64,000 bases of DNA from Rhizomicrobium electricum (GCF_011762045.1 NZ_JAASQS010000005.1:186001-250000); one strand, 5' to 3'. Positions 10,334-20,229 are shown, numbered from the stretch's first letter. The notes: generated by a model from the letters alone, not told the origin. Numbers and translations are program-made.

Positions 10334-10610
10334 CACGGACGGCGACGGGAAACCGCCGCACATAGATCACACCGTCCGAGACGTTTTTGCTGTCGTCGTA
10401 TTCGCACGCGACAAGCTCGTCGTCTTTCCACGGTTCCAGCGTTTCGGGTACGCCCGGCGGAGGGTCTACGTGCGTCGCACGCGCAACGGCGCGACGGGCT
10501 TCGTATTCATCGCCGGCACGGATCCACAGACAGTACGGACGCATCGAAGAAGCGCGCCATTGCGCACTTGTTTCGGTCCCCGGACGAGGTGTGAGGCGAA
10601 AGACGGGCAT
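10305..10610 (-). CDS. Conserved-looking small hypothetical protein
   Basis: 101 residues, no signal peptide or membrane span. The sequence begins MPVFRLTPRPGTETSAQWRA and contains CLWIRAGDEYEARRAVARAT and ELVACEYDD. Codon usage fits the host. A strong Shine-Dalgarno (AAGGAG) lies inside the end of the preceding gene on the same strand, only two bases away, so the two genes form an operon. The family is not recognised with certainty and no function is proposed. Its 3' end overlaps the transporter gene on the other strand. Confidence 0.6.
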   Translation of the reverse strand: MPVFRLTPRPGTETSAQWRASSMRPYCLWIRAGDEYEARRAVARATHVDPPPGVPETLEPWKDDELVACEYDDSKNVSDGVIYVRRFPVAVRAMQQRRLSA

Positions 10611-10612
10611 CT

Positions 10613-10909
10613 TCAGTCTCCTTGCGAAAATACAAGCTCATCGGAAACACGCGGTTCGGGCGCGAGATGAAAACCGCCCCACAACAGAAGCGGAAAACTC
10701 ACCAGCAGGGTGTAGGAATGCCAGCGGCAGAACTCGAACAATGCGGGCGCTACTTCGACAAACCCGCCTTGTGCTGCCGCGAAAAAATGGCCGTGTACGA
10801 CAAGTCCATGCAAAACGTCCCCACCGGCTAACAGAGTGGCGACAGCATAGACCAGGTAGTTCACCGCCCCGAGTCCAACCGCCCACCGGTAGAAAACTTG
10901 CCGTTTCAT
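10613..10909 (-). CDS. Small two-span membrane protein, hypothetical
   Basis: 98 residues. Two hydrophobic stretches are visible, roughly residues 9-30 (AVGLGAVNYLVYAVATLLAGG) and 62-82 (WHSYTLLVSFPLLLWGGFHLA), joined by a His- and Phe-containing segment. It looks like a small integral membrane protein of unknown function. It is the first gene of a two-gene operon with the 101-residue protein downstream. The Shine-Dalgarno ahead of its ATG is weak, so the start is less sure than the frame. Confidence 0.55.
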   Translation of the reverse strand: MKRQVFYRWAVGLGAVNYLVYAVATLLAGGDVLHGLVVHGHFFAAAQGGFVEVAPALFEFCRWHSYTLLVSFPLLLWGGFHLAPEPRVSDELVFSQGD

Positions 10910-11130
10910 GCCGCGCCGTAAGTAATTTCACCTACACACGAGAGAACATACCCGTAAGGCCGGAGTGGCAAGTGGGACAAGAAATGGCCCGCGCCCACTC
11001 GCGGACCAAAATATGGATATAAGGCGCATCATGCCTGATACTGAAATCGTCATTTCTGACAACAGGTTCGCGAATTCCGTTAACTGACGCGACAGGTTGC
11101 CGCCAGCAATCCGCGCACATGAATACGAAT

Positions 11131-11200
11131 GCAGCGGAAGGTTGTCGGGCCTTCCGCTGCGCACGAAACATCGCCGGGCAGCACAAGACTGCCCGGTTTT
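11131..11200. other. Two strong inverted repeats in a 400-bp non-coding stretch
   Basis: Bases 10910-11212 carry no convincing gene. They hold an 11-bp perfect stem with 8-nt loop at 11131-11160 (arms GCAGCGGAAGG / CCTTCCGCTGC) and an 8-bp stem at 11174-11196 (CCGGGCAG / CTGCCCGG) followed by TTTT on the plus strand. They lie just past the stop of the minus-strand membrane protein gene, so they probably help end its transcript, although the run of T is on the wrong side for a textbook minus-strand terminator. Confidence 0.45.
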
Positions 11201-11212
11201 GCGAGGGTCGAA

Positions 11213-11815
11213 TTACTTCTTGGCCGGAGCCGGTGCGACTTTCGCCGGTGCCGGAGCAACTTTGGCCGGCGGAGGCGGCGGGACCGCTGCGTCGGGTGCC
11301 GGAGTTGCCATCGATTCGGCGGGCGGCGGCGGCGGAGGAGCCGGCGGCTTCGGAAGTTCGGAAACCTGTTTCAATGGCAGACAGCCATCCGGCGTGCAGA
11401 ACTGCACCGCGCCGGTGAAGCGGTCGACCGTGTAGAGCGCGCCTTCGTTCGGAATCACCTGCATCCGCCCGACGATCAGGAACGTCACGGCCAAAGCGAT
11501 GACGCCGCCGATAAGGGCGAGCCAGATTTCCGTCGTGATGGATTCGACGATGGCGCCCGCGCCGATCACGATCAGGCCGATGATGATGTAAGGCAATGCT
11601 TCTGCGATGTGCCCGTTGAAGAGATCGCGGAACTGCCATGCCGCAACGGCACAGCCAAGAAATACGAGACCGAGAATTCCGAAAATCAACCGCACCGTCC
11701 ACGGAGTCGTTGTGCTCGACACCGTCTCGATGCGCTCCACTTCCACCTCATCGTGATGATGATGGTGGTGCGGCTCGTGCTCTTCAGCGGCGGCCACAAC
11801 CTTCTCTTCACTCAT
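11213..11815 (-). CDS. Membrane protein with His-rich N-terminus and Pro/Ala-rich C-terminus
   Basis: 200 residues from the ATG at 11815, chosen over an ATG five codons upstream because GGAGGGGG lies just before it. The N-terminal tail is acidic and carries a run of six histidines (EEHEPHHHHHHDEVE). Three hydrophobic segments follow (about residues 43-62, 75-95 and 99-118: LIFGILGLVFLGCAVAAW, ALPYIIIGLIVIGAGAIVE, WLALIGGVIALAVTFLIVG). After a short cysteine-containing region (VQFCTPDGC) the C-terminus is low-complexity proline/alanine. No family recognised. The histidine run could bind metal, but that is inference only. Confidence 0.65.
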   Translation of the reverse strand: MSEEKVVAAAEEHEPHHHHHHDEVEVERIETVSSTTTPWTVRLIFGILGLVFLGCAVAAWQFRDLFNGHIAEALPYIIIGLIVIGAGAIVESITTEIWLALIGGVIALAVTFLIVGRMQVIPNEGALYTVDRFTGAVQFCTPDGCLPLKQVSELPKPPAPPPPPPAESMATPAPDAAVPPPPPAKVAPAPAKVAPAPAKK

Positions 11816-12033
11816 GAAAACCCCCTCCAATGGGCGCGACGCGCGCCAGCCTGTCCGAACAGTGTACGATAAAATTGGCCGAAATGTTTGCGGGAATTAG
11901 TTGCGAATTATTCTGAACCGCAGGCTGTCCACAATTGCCGCGAAGATGAACCTTACCTGAAGGGCGGCCCCAGACTGCGTTCAGGCGGGATGGCGCAATC
12001 TCCCTGCCGTCAAATCGGGATGGAGAACTTCCC

Positions 12034-12429
12034 ATGAAACGTCTGATGAGCGCCGCCCTTGCACTGGCCCTGTTGAGCGGGACTGCCGCTTCTGCCGATC
12101 CGTTCGGGTATGGCCCGCGCGGCGGTCATCACGAACGCTACGACCGCGGCTGGGACCACCGCCGCCATCGTGATAACGACGCCGGCACGGCGTTTGCCGT
12201 CGGGTTCGGCCTCCTCGCCCTGACGGCGATCGTCGCCGCCGCGGATCGCGATCGCGACGAAACCCGCGTTCGGGCTTACGACTATCCGCCCCCGCCGCCT
12301 CCTCCGCCGGCCCGCTATCGCGATCAGTATTACGGCCCGGCTCCGGATCGCGACCGCAACTACGATCAAGGCCGCGATTACCAGGACCAGCCGGCCTACG
12401 ATGACGGATACGGTCCCGACCGGCAGTAG
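12034..12429 (+). CDS. Secreted Arg/Tyr/Pro-rich hypothetical protein
   Basis: 131 residues. A clear signal peptide (MKRLMSAALALALLSGTAASA) precedes a charged mature part with a second hydrophobic stretch (TAFAVGFGLLALTAIVAAA, about 50-68), then a polyproline run and a repetitive tail of D, R, Y and Q. The composition resembles small periplasmic glycine/tyrosine-rich stress proteins, but no specific family is recognised. It is a single-gene unit ending at an excellent intrinsic terminator 17 bases after its stop. Confidence 0.65.
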   Translation: MKRLMSAALALALLSGTAASADPFGYGPRGGHHERYDRGWDHRRHRDNDAGTAFAVGFGLLALTAIVAAADRDRDETRVRAYDYPPPPPPPPARYRDQYYGPAPDRDRNYDQGRDYQDQPAYDDGYGPDRQ

Positions 12430-12446
12430 CAGAACTCCGTAGCTTG

Positions 12447-12487
12447 AGCCGGTGCGGTCGCCCAACTTCCCGCACCGGCTGCTTTTT
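12447..12487 (+). terminator. Intrinsic terminator
   Basis: A perfect 11-bp stem (arms AGCCGGTGCGG at 12447-12457 and CCGCACCGGCT at 12470-12480), a 12-nt loop, then GCTTTTTG. It ends the transcript of the secreted protein gene at 12034. Confidence 0.9.
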
Positions 12488-12598
12488 GTCCCGCTGGCCG
12501 CAACGTCGATACAGTCTGTTACGGCATTCCTACGAAATTAACCCGCCGCTTACCCTATCGTCCCAGAATCTCCGCGGTTTGTTTGCAGGGACATGGGC

Positions 12599-13135
12599 AT
12601 GACTTCCGTTGTTCGCGTCGTTCCGTTTCTGGCGTTGCTGGTTGCCGGGGGCTGCGCCTCGGAGCCGGCCTATCAGATCCTGACGCCGTTCCTCGACAAC
12701 GACTTCCAGACCTGGAAAAAGCCCGGTCCCTATACCGTCAGCGGCCAAGCCTTCTACAAAGTAGCCGACGGCCGCGTGATTACCTGCGCCGGCGAAACGG
12801 TCTCGCTGATGCCGCTGACCGGTTACAACATGGAGCTGTCGAAGCTGCTCGAATCCGGCAAGGGCTATCCGCCCAACTACGAGCGCCGCGCCCACAAATA
12901 CGATCACAAGGCGCTGTGCGACGGCGACGGCCGCTTTTCCATCTCCGGCATTCCGTCGCTGAACTGGCTTTTGATCACGCGCGTCAGTTGGCAGGAAGAC
13001 GGCACGCTTTCCGCGGTCCCCCTGGTCGGCGGCCCCTCCAACAAAGGCGGCTGGCTCTACCAGGAAATCAGCATCGACGGCGCCGACATGAAAGTCACGC
13101 TCTCGAACCAGGACTTCGTGGCGGACAAGGAATAG
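12599..13135 (+). CDS. Probable lipoprotein, hypothetical
   Basis: 178 residues from the ATG at 12599; an in-frame ATG two codons earlier lies too close to the AGGGA Shine-Dalgarno. The N-terminus MTSVVRVVPFLALLVAGGCAS reads as a lipoprotein signal with cysteine at about residue 19, although the lipobox AGGC is not canonical. The mature part (PYTVSGQAFYKVADGRVITC, then CAGETVSLMPLT) resembles a carboxypeptidase-regulatory-like beta sandwich, often found in envelope proteins. Function unknown. It converges on the cupin gene downstream. Confidence 0.6.
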   Translation: MTSVVRVVPFLALLVAGGCASEPAYQILTPFLDNDFQTWKKPGPYTVSGQAFYKVADGRVITCAGETVSLMPLTGYNMELSKLLESGKGYPPNYERRAHKYDHKALCDGDGRFSISGIPSLNWLLITRVSWQEDGTLSAVPLVGGPSNKGGWLYQEISIDGADMKVTLSNQDFVADKE

Positions 13136-13163
13136 CGCTCAGCCCTCGCGCACGAACTACCGC

Positions 13164-13496
13164 TCAATCGACGATAAACAGCCGGCAGCCTGTCGTGGTG
13201 TGGCTCTGGTGCGGATTGTCGGCGTCGTCGCTCGCCATGTAGCCCATTCCCGCCTTGAGCACGAACGAGCGGCCGTCCTTCAATTCGGCTGTCATCTCGC
13301 CGTCGACGATCAGGATCACGTGTCCGCGGGCGCACCAATGATCGGCGCGATAACCCGGCGAATACTCGACCATCCGCACCCGAAGATCGCCCGCATTCAT
13401 CGTCCGCCACACCGCTTTGCCGGTCTCGCCGGGATATTCCACGGCCGGAACGTCCGACCAGTCGATGGCGGTGAACGGGAACGGCGGGATTTTCAT
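13164..13496 (-). CDS. DHCW-motif cupin-fold protein
   Basis: 110 residues, a single small cupin. The N-terminus KIPPFPFTAIDWSDVPAVEY and the central GYRADHWCARGHVILIVDGE match the family named for its DHCW motif, a small single-domain cupin of unknown biochemical role. His and Cys of ADHWCARGH and the later histidines (NPHQSH) are candidate metal ligands. A good AAGGAA Shine-Dalgarno sits six bases before the ATG. It is divergent from lexA, with about 440 bases between. Confidence 0.8.
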   Translation of the reverse strand: MKIPPFPFTAIDWSDVPAVEYPGETGKAVWRTMNAGDLRVRMVEYSPGYRADHWCARGHVILIVDGEMTAELKDGRSFVLKAGMGYMASDDADNPHQSHTTTGCRLFIVD

Positions 13497-13832
13497 CGTG
13501 AGGTTCCTTCGGTGCGCTGCGTTGGTAATGCCTCGCTGCGACGCACAACAGAGAGGCGGCTACACAACTGCGTGTTCGCAACGAGAGTGCGCCTCATCCG
13601 CGATTCACTTGAATCGCTGCGGTTGAGCACTATTTGAAGCCTGTCGCCGGGCGCCATCGCCGAGCGCGGCCTGAAGCCCCTCCCCCTCGAAACCGAAAAA
13701 CGAATGTACCGAGGCGGTGTGAAACGACGGCAAAAACGTGCCGGCGCAGTCGGTTGAATTGAGTTTAGAACGATTCGAATTCGATTCAGGACGGCCCGGC
13801 TGCGGCGTGTCGACTCGCCTTGCACGGGCATG

Positions 13833-13861
13833 TTGACGCCTCAAGGGAACTAAAGTAGAAC
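13833..13861 (+). promoter_or_regulatory. lexA promoter with SOS (LexA) box
   Basis: A -35 TTGACG (13833-13838), a 17-bp spacer and a -10 TAGAAC (13856-13861). A GAAC-N7-GAAC direct repeat at 13847-13861 (spacer TAAAGTA) overlaps the spacer and -10. This is the known alphaproteobacterial LexA operator (GTTC-N7-GTTC on the other strand), so lexA should repress itself and be induced by DNA damage. The rest of the 13497-13934 gap shows no gene. Confidence 0.88.
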
Positions 13862-13934
13862 GATTCTCCGTGTTTCGGATTTGTTCGCCGGTCGCCGTTT
13901 GGGTGCCGGGGCGATCCAACGGAGGCAATTCGGA

Positions 13935-14666
13935 ATGCTCACCAAGAAACAGTACGAGCTCTTGATGTTCATCCACGAGCGGGTGCGCGAAACCGGCATT
14001 CCGCCGTCGTTCGATGAAATGAAAGACGCGCTCGATCTGAAATCCAAGTCGGGCATCCATCGCCTCATTACGGCGCTCGAGGAGCGCGGCTTCCTCCGCC
14101 GCATGGAAAAGCGCGCCCGCGCGCTCGAAATCGTCAAGCTGCCGGAGAACATGGCCGAGACGCTGCGTCCGGCACAGACGCGCAGCCAGGCCCAGCGCAT
14201 GAGCCCCGGCCATCGCACGCGCGGCACCGCTGCCGATGCGCGCGGTGCCGGTTCGCCTCGCCGTCCGATGGGCGAAGCCGAAGGTGCGATCAACGTGCCG
14301 CTGGTCGGCCGCATCGCCGCCGGTACGCCGATCGAAGCACTGCAGAACAAACTCGCCGATGTCCCGGTGCCGAGCGGCATGATCGGCCGCGGCGATCACT
14401 ACGCGCTGGAAGTCACCGGTGACTCCATGATCAACGCCGGCATTCTCGACGGCGATACGGTGATCATTCAGGAATCGGACACCGCCAACACCGGCGAGAT
14501 CATCGTCGCGCTGGTCGACAATAACGAAGCGACCCTGAAGCGGCTTCGCCGCCGCGGCGATTCCATCGCCCTCGAAGCCGCCAATCCCGCTTACGAAACC
14601 CGCCTCTATGGCGCTGACCGCGTCAAGGTGCAGGGCAAATTGGTAGGATTGATCCGGCGCTACTGA
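13935..14666 (+). CDS. lexA: LexA repressor, SOS regulator
   Basis: 243 residues from the ATG at 13935, preceded by GGAGG; the frame stays open upstream but lacks LexA sequence. The N-terminal winged helix ([40 protein letters not shown]) binds the SOS box. The C-terminal S24 peptidase domain has the Ala-Gly autocleavage bond in [12 protein letters not shown], the catalytic serine in [11 protein letters not shown] and the catalytic lysine in EATLKRLRR. The basic linker between domains is longer than in E. coli, as is usual in alphaproteobacteria. It overlaps the end of convergent comEC by seven bases. Confidence 0.97.
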   Translation: MLTKKQYELLMFIHERVRETGIPPSFDEMKDALDLKSKSGIHRLITALEERGFLRRMEKRARALEIVKLPENMAETLRPAQTRSQAQRMSPGHRTRGTAADARGAGSPRRPMGEAEGAINVPLVGRIAAGTPIEALQNKLADVPVPSGMIGRGDHYALEVTGDSMINAGILDGDTVIIQESDTANTGEIIVALVDNNEATLKRLRRRGDSIALEAANPAYETRLYGADRVKVQGKLVGLIRRY

Positions 14667-16840
14667 GTCCGGTGAAGGCGCTGATAGCGCCCGGACCACG
14701 GCCTTAAACCGCGGGCGTCTTCCGCCTTTTCGACGCGCAGCGGCGTGTCGAGCCAGACCGCGTGCGCGCCGTCGATGATCGCATCGCGGCGGTCGATGAC
14801 GAGACGCGGACCGTTGCAGATTCGATGCGCCGCCACGGCGCTGATGACGATCGCGGCATTGGCGCAGTCTTCTGCCAATGCTTCGGCGCGGGCATCGACG
14901 GCAATCAAGGTGCCTTTGAGATGCGCGATGCAGCCGAGAGCGTCGCATTTGAGGCCCGGTCCGCCGATCGCGTCTTGCGGCAGACGGTCGTCACCTGCCC
15001 GGCGCAGCCAACTCGCGGCGGCATATTTGTCGTTCGGCTTCTGCGTTAGCGCCAGACGGCCGTTGTCGAGGCGCAAGGCGACGGTGCGGCCGTCCTGGGC
15101 GACGAGAATGTCGGGCGGGCGGACCATGGGCACGAACAGAAGTCCGGCGGCGATGGGGATCAGTCCGAGCCAGCGCCAGCCGCGCCGCCACAAGGCGATC
15201 CACAAGCCGCCGCCCATCATCAGGGCGACGCACCAGCCGGGCCAGGCCGGCACCGCCATTCCGGCGCCCGGCAAGGCTGCCACCCAGCGCGCGATGGCGA
15301 GCATGATGGCGGTGCCCTTGCCCATGGCGATCAGCGGCCAGGTGTCGAGCCCGAACGGCATCAGCACCATCGCCGCGACGGCCGCCGGCATGATGATGGC
15401 GCCGACCACCGGCAGCGCCGCGAGATTGGCGAGAATGCCGAACGGCGAGGCCCGGTCGAAGTGGAAGATGGAAATCGGCGCCGTCGCCAAGCCTGCGATA
15501 GTCGAGGTGACGCAAATGCCGAGGACATAGCGCCAAGCCTTGCGCCACAGGGTTTTCTTGGCTTCGTCGCGACTGCGTCCCTGCTGCCATTCGGCCATCG
15601 CGATCAGCCCGATCACGGCCGCGAACGACATCTGGCAACCGGCATCGAGCACGTTCTCCGGTGCCGCCAGAATGATGGCCGCCGCCGCCAGCATCACCGA
15701 GCGCATCGACAGCGCCGGCCGGTCGACCAGAATGGCGACGAACATGAACGCCAGCATCACCCAGGAACGCACCGCCGGCGCTTCGCAGCCGCTGATGAGA
15801 AGATAGAACGTGGAGCCGAGGAGCGCACCGATTGCCGCCCATTTCTTGATCGGATGCTTGAGCACGATCCGCGGAAAGCACGCGAACAGCGCGCGGATCA
15901 CCCAGAAGAACACGCCGCCCGCGAGCGCCAGATGCAAACCCGAGATCGACAGCACATGCATCAGACCGGAGTCGCGGAATGCCGTCTGGTCGTCGGGATC
16001 GATGTCGGCGCGTTCGCCGGTGATGAGCGCCGCCGAGATCACGCCTTCGTTGCCGGGAATGACAGCACGGATATGTTCGGTCATACGGGTGCGAAGATCT
16101 TCGAGCGCACTTCGCGCCCGCTCGCTCCAGGTTTCTGGCCGCACCGGCGGGATCGGCTTGGGTTTGCCGTAAAGATATCCGACGGCGCCGATCTGCTGGT
16201 AATAGGCCCAGCGGCCGAAATCGTAATCGCCCGGCATCGAAGGCGACGGCGGCGGCATCAGGATGGCGAGCACGTGTACCCAGCTTCCCGGCTCCGGCAC
16301 GTCGCTATGGGCCCGCACGGTGAAACGCACGCGGCGCGGCATTTTGGTGGCGGGCAGCCGTGCGGTCGGAATGGGTTCGAGTACCAGCCGGCTGCCGTTG
16401 CCGCGCGGTTCCGATTGCACCACACGGGCGTCGAGGTGGATCGGCCCCATGCGGTGGCTGAGGATCGGCGCCGCGACCACGTCGGTCCGCAGCCGCGCCG
16501 CCCCAAAGCCGAGGACGAAAGCCGCAATCAAGGCGAACGCAATCCGGGTGCCAGTCGTCTCTGCGACCGCCGCCAGCCAGCCGAAAGCCACGGCGAAGAC
16601 GGCCGCCATAGGCACCCAGCCCAGGCCAGGCTCGAACGGCAAGGTAAAATAGGACCCCGCTCCCGTTGCCAGCGCGACGGGTATCCACAGGCCGGCGCGG
16701 GTCCGCTCGGCGGCCGCGTGATCGCGAATAATCCGCGGCAGGACCAGGATTTTCGCCATTCCGCCCGGCGATGCCGCTATAAGACCTGCGCCGCGGGCCC
16801 CCTCGCCCGCGTCCCGAATTGCCATAGCCTCAGGATTCAC
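14660..16840 (-). CDS. comEC: ComEC/Rec2-family DNA-uptake channel protein
   Basis: Up to 726 residues. A hydrophobic N-terminal region is followed by the OB-fold-like DUF4131 segment (about 115-200), then the multi-span competence domain ([36 protein letters not shown]), and a short C-terminal part with hydrolase-like fragments ([20 protein letters not shown]). The family forms the inner-membrane channel for transforming DNA. The start is uncertain: the longest frame uses a GTG at 16840, leaving 18 bases before gltX; in-frame ATGs at 16825 and 16759 would leave more room for the divergent promoters. Position between lexA and gltX is conserved in alphaproteobacteria. Confidence 0.9.
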   Translation of the reverse strand: MNPEAMAIRDAGEGARGAGLIAASPGGMAKILVLPRIIRDHAAAERTRAGLWIPVALATGAGSYFTLPFEPGLGWVPMAAVFAVAFGWLAAVAETTGTRIAFALIAAFVLGFGAARLRTDVVAAPILSHRMGPIHLDARVVQSEPRGNGSRLVLEPIPTARLPATKMPRRVRFTVRAHSDVPEPGSWVHVLAILMPPPSPSMPGDYDFGRWAYYQQIGAVGYLYGKPKPIPPVRPETWSERARSALEDLRTRMTEHIRAVIPGNEGVISAALITGERADIDPDDQTAFRDSGLMHVLSISGLHLALAGGVFFWVIRALFACFPRIVLKHPIKKWAAIGALLGSTFYLLISGCEAPAVRSWVMLAFMFVAILVDRPALSMRSVMLAAAAIILAAPENVLDAGCQMSFAAVIGLIAMAEWQQGRSRDEAKKTLWRKAWRYVLGICVTSTIAGLATAPISIFHFDRASPFGILANLAALPVVGAIIMPAAVAAMVLMPFGLDTWPLIAMGKGTAIMLAIARWVAALPGAGMAVPAWPGWCVALMMGGGLWIALWRRGWRWLGLIPIAAGLLFVPMVRPPDILVAQDGRTVALRLDNGRLALTQKPNDKYAAASWLRRAGDDRLPQDAIGGPGLKCDALGCIAHLKGTLIAVDARAEALAEDCANAAIVISAVAAHRICNGPRLVIDRRDAIIDGAHAVWLDTPLRVEKAEDARGLRPWSGRYQRLHRTQ

Positions 16841-16858
16841 CTAAGCCCCGTAGCCATC

Positions 16859-18271
16859 ATGACAGACAACCAGAAACCCGTCCTGCGCTTTGCGCCTTCG
16901 CCCACCGGAATGCTGCATATCGGCGGCGCCCGGACTGCCCTCTTCAACTGGCTCTATGCCCGTCATACCGGGGGCAAATTCGTGCTCCGGATCGAGGACA
17001 CCGACCGCGAACGCTCGACGCCGCAGGCCGTGGCCGCCATCATCGAGGGGCTCGAGTGGCTCGGCCTCGATTGGGACGGCGAGATCACCTACCAATTCTC
17101 CCGCGCCGCCCGGCATCGCGAGATCGCCGAGAAGCTGCTGGCCGAAGGCAATGCCTATCGCTGCTACGCCACCCAGGAAGAATTGACCGCCATGCGCGAA
17201 GCCCAGCGCGCGGCCGGCAAGCCGATCCGTTACGACGGGCGCTGGCGCGACCGCGATCCGTCTGAGGCCCCAGCCGGGGCGCCGTTCGTGATCCGGCTGA
17301 AAGCACCGCAGGGCGGCGAGACCATCATCCACGACATCGTCCAGGGCGATGTGCGCTTTGCCAACGAGCAACTCGACGACATGATCCTGCTGCGCTCGGA
17401 CGGCACGCCGACCTACATGCTGGCGGTGGTGGTCGACGACTACGACATGGGCGTTACCCACATCATCCGCGGTGACGATCACCTCAACAACGCCGCCCGC
17501 CAGATGCAGCTCATCCGCGCGCTCGGCTGGCCGGAAGTGACCTACGGTCACGTGCCGCTGATCCATGGACCGGACGGTGCCAAGTTGTCGAAACGGCATG
17601 GCGCCCAGGCCGTCGGCGAATACCGCGACATGGGCTATTTGCCGGAGACCATGCGCAACTACCTGCTGCGCCTCGGCTGGTCCCACGGCAACGATGAAAT
17701 CATTCCGACGCCGCAGGCCATCGAATGGTTCAACCTTGAGAGCATCGGCAAGAGCCCGGCGCGGCTCGACTTCAAGAAGCTCGACAATCTCAACGCCCAT
17801 TACATCCGCGAGACCGACGACGGCGCTCTGGCCGACGAGATCGCGCACCTTCTGGGCCGCAAAGACCCGCCGCAAACCCTCAGCGCGATCGGCCGCGAGC
17901 GTCTCATCAAGGCAATGCCCGCCCTTAAGGAGCGCGCCAAGACCCTGGTCGAGCTTGCCGCGTCCGCGGAGTTTCTGTTCACCGACGGCGCACGCGAACC
18001 GGACGCCGCGGCGGCAAAAATCCTGTCGGACGATGCTCGCCGGACGCTTGGCGAATTCCTCGGTACCCTCGAGGGTACTGATTGGACCGGCCACGCGTTG
18101 GAGGAAAAGGCGCGCGCGTTTGCGGAGGCCAAAAGCCTAAAACTCGGGCAAGTAGCACAGCCGGTACGGGCGGCGCTGACCGGAAAGACCACCTCCCCGC
18201 CGATTTTCGCGATGCTGGAAGTGCTCGGTCGCGAAGAATCCCTGAAACGGCTCACAGCACACGTACTTTAG
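16859..18271 (+). CDS. gltX: Glutamyl-tRNA synthetase
   Basis: 470 residues. A class I aminoacyl-tRNA synthetase with the HIGH-type motif in [20 protein letters not shown] (residues 13-32) and the KMSKS-type motif [10 protein letters not shown] near residue 240; the anticodon-binding helical domain follows. It charges tRNA-Glu (and in many alphaproteobacteria tRNA-Gln, later amidated by GatCAB). The ATG at 16859 gives the normal N-terminus; a frame extending far upstream is antisense to comEC. It is followed by gltA after 86 bases. Confidence 0.97.
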   Translation: MTDNQKPVLRFAPSPTGMLHIGGARTALFNWLYARHTGGKFVLRIEDTDRERSTPQAVAAIIEGLEWLGLDWDGEITYQFSRAARHREIAEKLLAEGNAYRCYATQEELTAMREAQRAAGKPIRYDGRWRDRDPSEAPAGAPFVIRLKAPQGGETIIHDIVQGDVRFANEQLDDMILLRSDGTPTYMLAVVVDDYDMGVTHIIRGDDHLNNAARQMQLIRALGWPEVTYGHVPLIHGPDGAKLSKRHGAQAVGEYRDMGYLPETMRNYLLRLGWSHGNDEIIPTPQAIEWFNLESIGKSPARLDFKKLDNLNAHYIRETDDGALADEIAHLLGRKDPPQTLSAIGRERLIKAMPALKERAKTLVELAASAEFLFTDGAREPDAAAAKILSDDARRTLGEFLGTLEGTDWTGHALEEKARAFAEAKSLKLGQVAQPVRAALTGKTTSPPIFAMLEVLGREESLKRLTAHVL

Positions 18272-18357
18272 TGTGGTTCCAGAGATTGACAGTGGTATAG
18301 GAATATTGCTGCACTGCAGGAGATAAAGACAGAATTGATGGTAGCCCGGAGAGCCAA

Positions 18358-19665
18358 ATGAGAGACAGCAAGGCCGTTCCCGCCGGAAAGGCAACCCTCA
18401 CCTACAAGAACCAGTCGTACGAGCTTCCCGTGTTCGCGGGCAGCCAAGGTCCGGAGGTGATCGACATCCGACGTCTCTACGGCGATGCGGGCATATTCAC
18501 CTATGACCCCGGCTTCACCTCGACGGCGAGTTGCGAAAGCGACATCACCTTCATCGACGGTGACGAAGGCGTTCTGCTTTATCGCGGCTACCCGATCGAC
18601 CAACTCGCGGCCAAGTCGAGCTTTCTCGAAGTCTGCTATCTCCTGCTCTACGGCGAACTGCCGTCGCAGCAGCAGATGGAGAAGTTCCGCCACACCATCT
18701 CGCACCACACGATGGTGCACGAACAACTGGCCGCGTTCTATCGCGGGTTCCGCCGCGACGCCCACCCGATGGCGGTTCTGACCGGCGTCGTCGGCGCGTT
18801 GTCGGCGTTCTATCACGACTCCACCGACATCACCGATCCGGCCCAGCGCGAACTCGCCTGCGTACGCCTGGTCGCCAAGATCCCGACCATCGCCGCGATG
18901 GCCTATCGCTATTCCACCGGCCATCCCTTCGTCTATCCGCTGAACAAGCTCGGCTATACCGAGAATTTCCTCCGGATGTGCTTCTCCTATCCGACTGAGG
19001 AGTACGAGGTGAACCCGGTGCTGGCGAAGGCGCTGGACACCATCTTCATCCTGCACGCCGATCACGAGCAGAACGCCTCCACATCGACGGTGCGTCTCGC
19101 CGGTTCGTCGGGCGCCAATCCGTTCGCCTGCATCGCGGCCGGCATTGCTTGCCTGTGGGGCCCGGCACACGGCGGCGCCAACGAGGCGGCGCTGAAAATG
19201 CTGGAGACCATCGGCACGGTCGACCGCATCCCTGAGTTCATCAAGCGCGCCAAGGACAAAAACGATCCCTTCCGCCTGATGGGCTTCGGCCACCGCGTCT
19301 ACAAGAACTACGATCCGCGCGCCAAGGCGATGCAGATCCAGGCGCATGCCGTGCTCGACGAACTCGGACTGCACAACGATCCGCTGCTCAAGGTGGCGAT
19401 GGAACTCGAACGCATCGCCCTGCAGGACGACTACTTCATCGAGAAGAAGCTCTACCCGAACATCGACTTCTATTCGGGTATCACGCTGAAGGCGCTCGGC
19501 TTCCCGGTGTCGATGTTCACCGCGCTGTTCGCCCTTGCCCGTACCGTCGGCTGGATCGGCCAGTGGAAGGAAATGCTGGAAGACCCGCACCAGAAGATCG
19601 GCCGTCCGCGCCAGATCTACACCGGTGCCAAGCCGCGCGAATACGTGGCAATCGACAAGCGGTAG
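18358..19665 (+). CDS. gltA: Citrate synthase
   Basis: 435 residues, the hexameric type II size. It condenses oxaloacetate and acetyl-CoA at the entry to the TCA cycle. Motifs: [33 protein letters not shown] at the N-terminus (quoted in parts by position 44-77), [29 protein letters not shown], the catalytic histidines in [11 protein letters not shown] and [14 protein letters not shown], and [14 protein letters not shown] Shine-Dalgarno precedes the ATG. The gene ends at an intrinsic terminator. Confidence 0.97.
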   Translation: MRDSKAVPAGKATLTYKNQSYELPVFAGSQGPEVIDIRRLYGDAGIFTYDPGFTSTASCESDITFIDGDEGVLLYRGYPIDQLAAKSSFLEVCYLLLYGELPSQQQMEKFRHTISHHTMVHEQLAAFYRGFRRDAHPMAVLTGVVGALSAFYHDSTDITDPAQRELACVRLVAKIPTIAAMAYRYSTGHPFVYPLNKLGYTENFLRMCFSYPTEEYEVNPVLAKALDTIFILHADHEQNASTSTVRLAGSSGANPFACIAAGIACLWGPAHGGANEAALKMLETIGTVDRIPEFIKRAKDKNDPFRLMGFGHRVYKNYDPRAKAMQIQAHAVLDELGLHNDPLLKVAMELERIALQDDYFIEKKLYPNIDFYSGITLKALGFPVSMFTALFALARTVGWIGQWKEMLEDPHQKIGRPRQIYTGAKPREYVAIDKR

Positions 19666-19689
19666 AGCGAATAGCGCGGGAAGAACAGG

Positions 19690-19721
19690 AAACGCCCAGC
19701 TGGAAACGGCGGGGCGTTTTC
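19690..19721 (+). terminator. Intrinsic terminator of gltA
   Basis: An 8-bp stem (AAACGCCC at 19690-19697, GGGCGTTT at 19712-19719) with the T-run starting inside the second arm, 24 bases after the gltA stop. Confidence 0.8.
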
Positions 19722-19854
19722 ATATGCCAAAAGCGGGCCCGCCGAATTCTGCGAGTCCGCCTGAGATGGGGAACACCCCGGAAGCTGCGGCAGCCAGCGA
19801 AAACCGGTGTCACCCGGCCAACGACAAGCACCTTTGCTTCCCCTCAGACCTGTA

Positions 19855-19962
19855 CGTGCCTGCCCTGCGTTTGACACCTCCGCCCTCGGGCTTGGGTGCG
19901 ATCCTCCTTCGCCTGAGGCTGGGAGAACAACGGCTCGTCAGACACGCGGGCGTGCATGCACG
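19855..19962 (+). ncRNA. Candidate structured RNA, 6S-like long irregular hairpin
   Basis: The 19722-20229 gap has no sizeable gene. Within it, 19864-19875 (CCTGCGTTTGAC) pairs with 19937-19950 (GTCAGACACGCGGG) as 12 bp with a 2-nt bulge and one G-U. An outer CGTGC/GCACG pair (19855-19859, 19958-19962) extends it. An inner helix joins GCCCTCGGGC (19882-19891) to GCCTGAGGC (19911-19919). One side of the centre (about 19926-19936) is unpaired. A rod of about 110 nt with a central bubble is the architecture of 6S RNA, which sequesters RNA polymerase. The strand and identity are inferred from structure only. Confidence 0.4.
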
Positions 19963-20068
19963 AATCCCGGTCCTGTATGTTTCGCGTTTTGCGGCATCAA
20001 ACCTCGCGAGGGTCCGAGACCGCATGGTTTGGCTGGCAATCTCCACGTCCAATTTCGCGAGAGAAGAT

Positions 20069-20143
20069 ATGGAACAAAAGAAGAACATTCAAGCCGGACC
20101 GCAATCACAAAATGTTTCACACGTGAGACGCAATCTCAGGTAG
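20069..20143 (+). CDS. Possible 24-residue small ORF
   Basis: ATG with a GAGAGAAG ribosome-binding-like stretch a few bases upstream, then 24 codons starting MEQKKNIQAGPQSQNVSHVR and a TAG. The composition is hydrophilic and AT-richer than the surroundings. It contains the near-palindrome TCACACGTGAGA near 20118. It directly precedes a 15-bp tandem repeat. It may be spurious. Confidence 0.2.
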   Translation: MEQKKNIQAGPQSQNVSHVRRNLR

Positions 20144-20145
20144 TT

Positions 20146-20205
20146 GCGGGCGGCAGCGCTCTGGACGGCAGCGCTCGGGGCGACAGCACTCGGGGAAGCA
20201 GCGCT
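20146..20205. repeat. 15-bp imperfect tandem repeat, four units
   Basis: Four consecutive 15-base units at 20146, 20161, 20176 and 20191, each ending in CAGCGCT or CAGCACT, followed by a decayed fifth unit. It lies just past the stop of the minus-strand gene at 20230 and is not obviously coding. The period is a multiple of three. Confidence 0.7.
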
Positions 20206-20229
20206 CAGGGAGCCGGGACCAACCACGCC

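Noticed and set aside
18286..18302. TTGACA upstream of gltA as a sigma-70 promoter
   Set aside because: No -10 hexamer at a suitable distance; TATAGG is only five bases away.
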